64,000 nt of DNA, taken from NCBI GenBank assembly GCA_946902985.2, contig OX336388.2, forward strand, positions 125,527,894 to 125,591,893. Direction: 5' to 3'. The translations under genes were made by a program, and so were the position numbers. The notes beneath the pieces were generated by a model. That model saw nothing but the letters and a program-made list of their open reading frames with translations, was not told where the DNA came from and made no database searches. This stretch comes from Meconema thalassinum. Lineage: Eukaryota > Arthropoda > Insecta > Orthoptera > Tettigoniidae. Every line of letters starts with the position of its first letter. Position 1 is the first letter of the stretch. Below, one piece after another: positions 55,746 to 64,000 of the stretch.

Positions 55746-56318
55746 TCCTTTTGGTTCCGCCTAGTCAATACTGATTATTTTATTCAAATGCAATCGTTGA
55801 TTACATATTATCACAAGAACATGTTTCGGGATGCAACAATATAATGATCCCTTCATCAGCCTGGAGAATTGTTAAGGCTATAAAAGACAACTAAAAATGG
55901 ACTAATACTGGAAAAAAGAAACGACAATTGACCAGTCTTAATAATTAGTATAGTATTAAAACGCTGTATAAAAAGTTCATTTCTCTTGTCTTGATTGCTG
56001 CTTGAATGCGTGAACAATCATAATCTTGTTCATTTAGGTTTAAACTGTGGTCGAATCTAAAGGAAATCCTTTAGTCCTGAATAGATGGACAGCCTTGATT
56101 GAAGTGCAACAGTTCTGAAAGCCTCAATGCAGCCAGTGCTCAAATCCACCGGTTGGGCATTCCATTCGTGTATCAAGTTTAGGCAACATAGGTTACTTTG
56201 GTTATTCCAAAATTGTCATGATATATATTTAAAAAAAGGAGCAGCAAAAAGAATATGTATGCAGGACGTAAGCGAGAACTGCTTAGAGACAGTATTGACT
56301 AGGCGGAACCAGAAGGAT
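55746..56318 (-). mobile_element. Penelope-like terminal fragment with inverted ends
   Basis: 55746-55774 (TTTTGGTTCCGCCTAGTCAA) is inverted at 56290-56318 (TTGACTAGGCGGAACCAGAA). Inside lies a hammerhead motif (55814-55863) typical of Penelope pseudo-LTRs. No RT or endonuclease is left. Confidence 0.65.
55814..55863 (-). ncRNA. Hammerhead ribozyme motif (second Penelope family)
   Basis: Minus strand: stem I CAGG/CTTG (4 bp, one G-U), core CTGATGA, one extra A, stem II GGGAT/ATCCC with a 14-nt loop, GAA, mini stem III ACATGT, cleavage expected after GUU. Same plan as the motif at 27789 but different stems, so it is an independent family. Confidence 0.7.
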
Positions 56319-56394
56319 GGTTGGTTCCTCAGTTTAGGGGCTGCGACAAAGCAGTCATGTAGCCCCGTGTACTTTGGGTGTGTGTAGAATCTGC

Positions 56395-56850
56395 CTGATA
56401 TCATTTCCCCTTATCCAGCTCCTGCTGGGTCGGGGTATTTATGGCACTTCTCCACTTTCCTCTTTCCTTCCACAATTCTTCTTCCACGATCTTGTCCCAG
56501 ACCAGATTTCTTTTTCTCACGCTGTTCTTCACTGAATCGATCCACCTTGTTCTAGGTCTTTCCCTTTGCTCTCTTACCCTTGCACTTTGCCTCCAGCATC
56601 TGTCTTGGTATTCTATTTTCCTCCATCCTCTTTACATGTCCAAACCACCTTAGTTTATTCTTCTCAATTCTCTCATTTAGTTTTCCCATCCCAACTTCCT
56701 TCCTAACATCTTCATTCCTCACTCTGTATTTCCTTGTCTTTCCTATCATACTTCTTAGGAATTTCATTTCACTGGCTTGGATTCTACTCTCTTGCCTGCT
56801 TGTCAAGGTCCAAGTCAGGCCTAAGAAAGTCCATACTACTTTCTCCGTCC
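56395..56850 (-). pseudogene. LINE ORF2 C-terminal end
   Basis: Minus strand: SRIQASEMKFLRSMIGKTRK, RKEVGMGKLNERIEKNKLRW, FGHVKRMEENRIPRQMLEAK; after one frameshift TRWIDSVKNSVRKRNLVWDK and KWRSAINTPTQQELDKG to the end. Inserted after the 3' part of a SINE-D copy (56325-56400). Confidence 0.78.
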
Positions 56851-56859
56851 GTTAAATAA

Positions 56860-57590
56860 TTATTCTTTTGTTTGGGCCCGAACTCGGTAACTTATGTTTC
56901 TAAAGTTGGTTGTCACTAGATTTTAGGGGCTTTCCGTTTATTTTGTTGGTCCTTGGGAAAATTATTATATATTGCCATGGCAACGTGATCATGGACGGTG
57001 ATGGATACATGTGATGTGGAGTTCGCAAGTCAAAGTAATTATTACGTCTCGACATTAATGAGATCATGTATAGGTTAACTGATCTTAAGGTCTTCAATAT
57101 TTGAGAAGTAATGATAGATGTGGTGTGTGTTGCCCGTAATCCAGTCATCGGCTAGAAGTTTAGAAAATCTGCCCGCGTATGAATGAGAAATTATTATATT
57201 ATATTGAAAATGTGTTAACACATACCAGTAGACTTTTTCTATTGGGATTAATGCTGTACATTATATTTAGGAGAAGGATGAACATCCTCTTTATTCTCTA
57301 CATGTAGCCTACATTCTCATCATTTCTCAAACCTTTGTTTCACTTGTTGTGCATGATGAATAGTCTGTCACTTTATTGCAGAATTACCGTGTTGGCAAGG
57401 TCGTGTACTGCTCTGAATTGTGATGGTGATATCTAACCAGCATAGGCACCTGTGTAGATTTCCCTTGGATTACCGTATGGTAGTAGTTTTATACAAATCT
57501 TTTGTATAAACCAGGTACAGTATTTTCCATTTTAGTCACCTTTATCTGTGATGTAGATTTGTGTCTGTTCATCCCTGTAGTCAGTTAGGT
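56860..57590. other. Intergenic DNA, nothing recognised
   Basis: No coding or repeat feature supported. Confidence 0.5.
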
Positions 57591-57591
57591 A

Positions 57592-57640
57592 ATTAGTTAT
57601 TGAGGTTTTAAAGGGCAGAACTACGAGGTCATCTGCCCCT
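57592..57640 (-). mobile_element. Stem-loop retroinsert, copy 3
   Basis: Contains GGGCAGA...TCTGCCC (perfect 7-bp stem) with the shared loop ACTACGAGGTCA. TSD unclear. Confidence 0.65.
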
Positions 57641-58089
57641 ATCAGTAGATAGCGTAAGCTTCACCCAGATGTTTTCCATGAGGAAGTTTTGTTTCCAGTT
57701 TGACAAATCATGATCATTATGTCTATGTTGACACCTTGGAAGAATTATACATGTAATTGCAAGTTTCCACGGTTAACATAGAGCCAAAAAATTAGGCTTG
57801 TGACTGTTTGGAGTATGATAAGTTATAAGCAGGGCCCGGATAATGGTGTACTTAACTCCCTCCTCCCAAATGCCTTGCTGTTTGGTGGGTTGTAATATCT
57901 GGACTTGTAGCGATGAATTCATAGACTTGCTAATATTATGAAATGCCTTAATGGGAACAACTGTGAATGTGGATGCCATTGCTATTGTAACCTGGGTACC
58001 AATTGCCAGATCAGGTATACTACCACTTGTTGCACATCAACTATGCACAGTGACTGACCATATACATAACTTCTTTTGTGCCTCATTGT
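57641..58089. other. Intergenic DNA, nothing recognised
   Basis: No feature supported. Confidence 0.5.
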
Positions 58090-58400
58090 GTAGTGGCTGT
58101 CACTGCGGAGGCCCAGGTTTGATTCCCAGCTCTGCCAAGAAGTTTAATTCAGGTCTGAGGGTTGGGCAAAAACTGAGAAGAGGCTAGTTCCAATCCCACC
58201 TCAGCCATCCTGGAAGTGGCTTTCTGTGGTTTCCCCACTTCTATTCCAGGCGAATGCTTAATTAAGACCACAGCCGCCTCCTTCCTAATCCTCATCTGAG
58301 TTAAAACTACACACACTAATACAGCCTTCACAATAACACCAGTTACCAGACAAATTCCACACACACCTAAGTACACGGGGCCACATGACCACAATGTCGC
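58090..58400 (+). mobile_element. tRNA-derived SINE (mosaic)
   Basis: Head TAGTGGCTGTCACTGCGGAG with B-box-like GGTTTGATTCC, then a CTAGTTCCAATCCCACCTCA / CCATCCTGGAAGTGGCTTTC body shared with the SINE at 59242. Looks like two SINE types joined. Confidence 0.6.
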
Positions 58401-58444
58401 AAAGCCCCGAAATGAATCAACAACACAATATAATTTCTTTGTGT

Positions 58445-58630
58445 GGCTTCAACACTGCAGCCCCCTGTGGGTGGGGGTTCAGACTACACCCATGGTATCC
58501 TCTGCCTATCGTACGAGGAGACTAAAAGGAGCAACCTTGGCTATTCTTTGAGGCTTCCTACTTGTCTTATGAATTGTGCCCCCCTCCCAAGGGTGGGAGG
58601 GATGGAATACACCCACAGGCAGAGTTGGAC
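58445..58630 (+). repeat. Dispersed repeat with CCTGTGGGTG inverted ends
   Basis: CCCCTGTGGGTGGGGGTTCA near the start and ATGGAATACACCCACAGG near the end, with GTATCCTCTGCCTATCGTAC and GAGGAGACTAAAAGGAGC between. Resembles a widely dispersed arthropod repeat; class uncertain. Confidence 0.5.
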
Positions 58631-58652
58631 GGTTGGCACACGTGCTGTGAAA

Positions 58653-58705
58653 ATAGTTAGTTATTGTTGTTTTAAGGGGCAGAACTATGAGGTCATCTGC
58701 TCCTT
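58653..58705 (-). mobile_element. Stem-loop retroinsert, copy 4 (53 bp) with perfect TSD
   Basis: Plus strand ATAGTTAGTTATTGTTGTTT then AAGGGGCAGAACTATGAGG and TCATCTGCTCCTT, between perfect 10-bp repeats TGCTGTGAAA (58643-58652 and 58706-58715). On the minus strand it is a stem-loop followed by an AAAACAACAATAAC tail, i.e. only the 3' end of a retroposon. Confidence 0.8.
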
Positions 58706-58715
58706 TGCTGTGAAA

Positions 58716-59230
58716 GTATTCTGGAAATACATATAATCTGGTGTAACAGTATGTTTAAGTTGTAGTAATTTCCAAAGGAGATACATTTTTCTTTACATTG
58801 CACTTTGTCAGTACATGTGTATGTACTGTATATAGATTAATGTAAAGTTTTTACATATTTGGTAGCTGCAATCATGTACGTGCAGTGCTAGGCCATGGGG
58901 CCAATCTTTCTGGTGACTGGTTTTGGAATTTTTTTGGTCATGTTTACCGTTTTCAACATCCCCCAATGGAATGGCCGGTACCTCGCTTCATTCCAACTGC
59001 TTGGTCATATTCATTTATTTCATCCTTTTATCAGCTCCTTGTGATGTTGCCATTGGTTACGACATCCGGCTGTACACATTGGCTAGGTGGAACCGCATCG
59101 ACTTAAATTAATGCAATATTTCAATGGTGGTATTGTATTGGATGGTGGTTCATTGAAATCTTGTTTCAATTTTTATAGCAATACATTGTATCTCATCTCC
59201 GATCCCTCTGAAAAAAAAAGAAGAAAATTA
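58716..59230. other. Intergenic DNA, nothing recognised
   Basis: No feature supported. Confidence 0.5.
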
Positions 59231-59241
59231 GGTGTAGGTAT

Positions 59242-59543
59242 GCCGGCAGCTAAAGCGCAGTGTTCGGCCTTGGGCCCAAGCTCAAGCTCTCTGCTGACTC
59301 GGTGGACGTGAGTTCGAACCCCACCGTCGGCCATCCTTGAAATGGTTTTCCGTGGTTTCCCATGTTCAACTCAAGGCAAATGCTGGGACGGTACCTTCTG
59401 ACAGGCCATGGCTGTTTCCTTCCATATCCTTGCCCAGTTTCATTAATTCATCTCTCATTCCGGTGCGCAGGTTGCCCACGGGCGTTAACTAGAAAGACCT
59501 GTACTTGGCCTATCAGGAGGCCACACGACCAAAATATGACAGG
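59242..59543 (+). mobile_element. SINE-E (tRNA-derived, ~300 bp)
   Basis: Head GCCGGCAGCTAAAGCG with AGTTCGAACCCCACC (B box), body CCATCCTTGAAATGGTTTTC, tail CACACGACCAAAATATGA. Flanked by GTAGGTAT at 59234-59241 and 59544-59551. Confidence 0.8.
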
Positions 59544-59551
59544 GTAGGTAT

Positions 59552-61680
59552 ACATGCACTTGTTTTGAACTTCTCCAGTCCTTCTTCAACAAAGCAACAA
59601 TGTCATCTTTGCCTAACTTTAAAACGATAGATTTTAGCATTTAATGTGCACATTTCAAAACACACATGTTGCGAGATAATGGGTGAGGTTAAAGACCAAT
59701 TGTAAATTTATATTTAAAGGGCATAGAATATTTTCAAGAATATTGACAACTTGTCTGTAGGACACACTCTTTCCCTTCTCTCTTTTAATACACTATTTAA
59801 TATACAATATTCCTCTGATACAGATTTTTTTCTGTGTATTTCACAGTAATATGATGTGGCTCCGTACATTTGGCCTGCAGGGGTCCTTTTATCATGCCCG
59901 AAACAGGAGGTTTTAATTGCCATTAAACTGAGGTGGGGGTATTGAATGTAATTGGTAATGTGTTGCACCATTACGTTCAACCTTATCTTCCAAATGTCCA
60001 GGGCCGGATTTAGATTTTATGCGCTCCTAGGCCCGTGGGTTATACCATCGTAATGAAGGGAGAATTTAGACCTCAGAAAGGTCTTTGTGAAGGTAATTTT
60101 TATTTTATTTTAATGTATCGGGAAGTAAAATCAATTAAATAAATTACATTGATGAGAGAATCAACTGTTTCTTAATTTGTATATATCAACTATAAATAAA
60201 TGGCCCAACGAGATATTAAAATAAGTTTAAACCTCTTAAGGCTCATTATACACTAACAGATATGGATATACATATACACTAGACCTACATCATACAACTT
60301 ACAACTATGCATAGGCTAATTAATTATTCAAATTAAACTGATATTAATATTCAAGACTTAAATTTTCCCCTAATAAATCATTAAAGATTCCTGTTCTAAA
60401 GCTGAAGTCGAACAATCTGCTGTTACAACACATTCGTTGGGAAATGATGGCCACAATATAAATTGGAAAAGTGTCAAAATTTGGAAAGTTTAATTTAAGT
60501 AATCAAATTATACGGAATCCGTGTATTGTAGTCTATAACATTTTATGGAAATTTTCTGACAAAAAAAATTGCAGATTAATTTTGCGACCCTCAGCGTGGT
60601 GCGCCCCTAGACCGGGGCGTTAACTGGAATTGTGTTGCTTTACAGGCTGAAAATTCATGTTCACCAAAAATAATCCTCTTTGAGTTTACAGCTTCTTCAG
60701 GCTGAGGATTGATCGGAGCTAGCCAAGAGGTTTTACTGCGTTGGAGTGTACTTGGCTGTGGGTGATCAGTTGTTCTCCACCTTCCTGCAGCGTAGCCGAT
60801 CATCTGAGTGCAGCCCGGCATGGTCTTCTTCAATCCTGTCTCCAGTCGACTAGTCCATTGACGTTCACACATCAGAAGTTATGACTCATGTGTGAAAGAA
60901 TGTACAATGTGTACCATGATTGAACATACATTAATAAAACAATTGAAACTGCCTGGAAAATCAGCTTTCTCATTTCCTCGACAATCCTCTACCCTGCCTA
61001 TAGTTTTTCTGTAGATGAAATTGAAAATCATTTAACCATTGAGGGCAAGTAAATTGCAATGAAATGACATTTCTTGGGCATATTCAATTTATTTAGGGAA
61101 GGAGGTATATCTGACATCAGTCATAGTGGCGTACTGGGTCGGAATATGGGTACGGTCTTTTTGAGGTTATGGTACCATAATATTGCAAACTTGCATGAAA
61201 CTTCATAATGTATTTCTTTTTAACGTTAGAACTTCAAAAAGACCAATCGCTTGCACTTTACACGTAATAAAAGTGCTAAACAACTAAAAAGTAGGATATA
61301 AATAAACGACAGTCCATTTTTTTTCTAAAATCCATACCAACGATATAGAACAGAATGCATGTACAAAATTTAATTTTCGGGTGTCCGTTGCCTCTTAATA
61401 TCCAATCTACGTAATATATTGTCGTTTAAAAACAAAACTGAGTTGCTTTATAGCAACAATAACGATGTATATCCAGATTAAGCAATCTCGATTCGATTTT
61501 CTCTCATTTCGTAAGTTGGCTAACATACTCGGCGAAAGCAACCTAGATCTTTCGGTCACTTTATATTTCTTGCATAATATACGGCCAGTTATTGCATCTC
61601 AGTGGCGATGGAATTCTCCACGTGGCGCACCATGTGCTTTTGAGTTGGAGCCCAAACAATGACGCAATCGCACAGAATTT
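59552..61680. other. Intergenic DNA, mostly unrecognised
   Basis: Around 60001 the text CAGGGCCGGATTTAGATTTT and CTCCTAGGCCCG looks like a hAT-type terminus, and 60588-60622 has TGCGCCCCTAGACCGGGG, but matched ends and a TSD were not found. The remainder shows nothing. Confidence 0.4.
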
Positions 61681-61689
61681 AACGAACCG

Positions 61690-62070
61690 CGGATTTACCA
61701 GAGAGTTCCTACTCTGTTATTATATGCTCCTTGGTCCAAGTCTCAGCTGCATAAGTCAATATGGGTACATAGTACACTTTATACATTTTCTCCTTGCTTT
61801 TCCTTGGTACTTCCTTATCCCAAACAAGTTACACTTTGATACAATGCATTGCTCTGCTGTACCCTCCTGTCAATCTCCATGTCCAACCTACCAGTTTGCA
61901 TCAATTCACTTCCTAGGTATTTGAACGTGTCCACAATTTCCAAACTCTGACTTCCAATTTTCACAGTCCCCTTTCCTTATCTTTCCCCTCTTGTCATCAC
62001 CATGGTCTTGTTTTTCTCTATACTGAATTTCAGGCCGTACTTCTGATTTTTTTTTCCGTTTAGTGCATCT
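61690..62070 (-). pseudogene. LINE RT fragment (palm to thumb)
   Basis: Minus strand across shifts: KYGLKFSIEKNKTMVMTRGE, GTVKIGSQSLEIVDTFKYLG, TGRLDMEIDRRVQQSNALYQ, KMYKVYYVPILTYAAET. Same region as kept at 36865 but a different family. Confidence 0.7.
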
Positions 62071-62074
62071 GTCT

Positions 62075-62162
62075 GATAACCGGTGTTAATTGTGATTGCT
62101 GTATTAGTGTGTGTATCTCTTTTTTAATTCAAGTAAGGACTGCAACTTTGAATTTTTCAAAT
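62075..62162 (-). mobile_element. SINE-D fragment
   Basis: CTGATAACCGGTGTTAATTG, then GCTGTATTAGTGTGTG and AAGGACTGCAACTTTGAATT match the internal part of the SINE at 43281-43785. Cut by the mariner terminus that follows. Confidence 0.75.
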
Positions 62163-62470
62163 ATGAGGGTTATTCCAAAACTAAGGTCCGGTTAAAAAAA
62201 AACATACAACATCAAAATTGTTTTATTGACCTTCCTTACGTCTTTCTCTATTTTTCTACATAATTCCATTCTTATTTTTACATTTGTCACATCGTTCCAC
62301 AAGCTTTTGAATGCCTAAGTCTCAGAACTCGGCCGCCTGCGAAGCTAACCAGTCTTTAACAGCTTCTTTCACTTCATCATCTGTATCGAAGCGCTTGCCG
62401 CCAAGAAAATCCTTTAGGTAGCGGAACAGGTGGAAATCACTTGGCGCCAAGTCCGAACTGTATAAAAAAG
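62163..62470 (-). pseudogene. mariner transposase C-terminus and terminal inverted repeat
   Basis: TIR GAGGGTTATTCCAAAACTAA at 62165 after TA. Minus-strand frame: SSDLAPSDFHLFRYLKDFLG, GKRFDTDDEVKEAVKDWLAS, QAAEF, stop, DLGIQKLVERCDKC. The SPDLAPSDYHLF-like block holds the third catalytic Asp of the D,D34D triad. The rest of the element (upstream of ~62465) is missing. Confidence 0.82.
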
Positions 62471-63440
62471 TCCGGGATAGCTTAAATAAGTTACTAGATC
62501 AAATCAGAGTAGCCAACATTAACAGCCGTCCTCTATACCTACGTAAATGTTGGTTTATTGTTGAATTTCTAGAAGTTAAGTTGTTTTCATGTGCTAGTAC
62601 ATTGTCGCCAACCCTGCTTAAAATCTCGCCATCTCCAAAGACCATAATACCAGTAAAATTTCTTAACACACTGTTGCCGACATTTTTCTCCCAGAATGCA
62701 TTTTCCACACATTCTCCCAACATAATAATTACGAATTTTACTACTGCCTATTATTTGAATAATTTCACAGTTTTCTTTCGAATTTCAAAGCTAATGAAGT
62801 TATAACAAGTTGTACAAGGTAAGTACTACTAATATGCATCGATTAAAACAGTTTTTACAGTTATTATAGACCCTTGATTATGGAATATGTGAATGCTCAT
62901 ACCCACTCGTCTGAGATGTTTGCAAGCTTTCATTTAATTATTTTTTGGATAAATTCTTATTTAGATTTCATCATGACGTATAAATAACACGAGAACAAGA
63001 TTGGAGAAACTCTATGAGGATCACTGGCGAATAAACTAGGTTTTGAGTAAGTAGCCTAGACCGTATCTACATAATTACAAGTACAAAGTTATTTAATCGT
63101 TGTTTTATTTATTTTTATATTCAGTCCGAGCGCAAATAACGTAATAAAGAACCTTAACGGTCTTTGGAAATGTTGAAAAAGTCTTCTGACTGCATTTTTC
63201 GTATAATACAAACCAAACATAACCTAAAATATAGCCTGTGTAAGTTTACTACCAGGAACATATTCTTAGGATCAATTCGCCTTCTAATATTACAGTGTAT
63301 CTTATTCTCTACTTCCAAGTGCCGTCAGCCGTAATATTATAATACAATGCATATATTACTCGTAAACTTGAAAGTAGTGTATGATTCACACTCGGCTAGT
63401 TGTAGTGTGAATGTATTGGGGATTATTTATGTAGTTGGCT
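62471..63440. other. Intergenic DNA, nothing recognised
   Basis: Short opposing frames at 62499-62805 have no family motif. Confidence 0.5.
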
Positions 63441-63452
63441 ACTGACCTATAG

Positions 63453-63545
63453 CTAGGGTTACCATCCGTCCGGATTTCGTCCGGACAGTCCGGATTTTAA
63501 ACATGTGTCCGGTTTGGCGTCTGGATTTAAAAATTGTCCGTAAAC
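63453..63545. repeat. Possible transposon terminus with TCCGG repeats
   Basis: TAGGGTTACCATCCGTCCGG followed by repeated TCCGGA/TCTGGA every 9-20 bp. This style of end is common in arthropod hAT-like repeats; the partner end was not found within the window. Confidence 0.4.
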
Positions 63546-64000
63546 CGAATACGTGGCAAATATTTGGGGAAATTTTACTTCACACCGCATATAGGTTGGT
63601 CACATTGAGCACCAGGACTGCTCAGGCTGCTGCACCTGTTCTTCTTCTTCTTGGTACGGTAGTGGGCATAGTAAACTCTTTACCCAATTACTACTGTGCA
63701 GTGGTATGTATCATTGGGTAACCGTCGACTACCGATTGAAAGCGTAAGACCAGTGAGTAGCGGGGAATCGTAAACAAGAATATGACGCAAAGCGGAGAGA
63801 TACATATGAGGAAAACATAGGAATTAGAGACGAGGACACAAATGGTATTAACTCTTCACACCGAAGCGACCCACCTTGGTGACTCGCAACACATACACAC
63901 ACACATGACCGGGTCACAAATATGGATATGGGAAAGGATTACCCTTTCAAATCTTTAAATTAATATTGTCGAAAAATGCTACGATGCTACTAACCAGTGG
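63546..64000. other. Intergenic DNA to the window edge
   Basis: Nothing recognised apart from a short CACACACA run near 63895. Confidence 0.5.

Noticed and set aside
60001..60622. hAT element with CAGGGCCGGATTT end
   Set aside because: No matching opposite end and no 8-bp duplication found.

Overview
This window reads as nuclear DNA of an insect with a large, repeat-filled genome. One host gene is clear: RpLP2, the 60S acidic ribosomal protein P2. Its protein is closest in layout to other insect P2 proteins, and the retroelement families are arthropod types. A polyneopteran (orthopteran, phasmid or cockroach-like) source fits the intron sizes and SINE load, but the species is not resolved from sequence alone.

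Layout. 1-8.8 kb: a Ty3-type pol fragment, an array of ~146-bp subunits, LINE fragments, a decayed cut-and-paste transposon of an unnamed family, and a LINE with an inverted 5' half that ends about 120 bp before the RpLP2 promoter. 8.9-42.5 kb: RpLP2, with a 5' UTR exon and three coding exons joined over introns of 417 bp, 23.5 kb and 9.1 kb. The introns hold nearly everything else: a foldback element with palindromic iterons, PIF/Harbinger, two hAT elements with visible 8-bp target-site duplications (TSDs) in the large intron and one in the 9-kb intron, a Helitron with a 163-bp array, a Penelope-like element split by one of the hATs, and several tRNA-derived SINEs with clean TSDs. 42.5-64 kb: downstream intergenic DNA with a hAT deletion derivative, a 505-bp SINE, a Helitron 3' end, a piggyBac head, a transposon with 21-bp perfect terminal inverted repeats (TIRs), a SINE-LINE-piggyBac nest carrying six ~360-bp tandem units, another hAT, a Penelope fragment, LINE 3' ends and a mariner end.

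Most interesting signals. (1) Hammerhead ribozyme motifs sit in the terminal repeats of Penelope-like elements: two in inverted orientation at 22534-22582 and 27789-27837, a third at 55814-55863. (2) A family of very short insertions (48 and 53 bp) consists of little more than one stem-loop, yet is flanked by perfect 12- and 10-bp TSDs. A related stem-loop with a compensating stem change forms the 3' end of the 505-bp SINE, so this looks like the 3' recognition hairpin of a LINE/SINE pair. (3) Nested insertions can be undone on paper from their TSDs, giving relative ages.

No CRISPR arrays, bacterial operons, rRNA genes or convincing functional tRNA genes were seen. Percent identities were judged by eye and no alignment was run.
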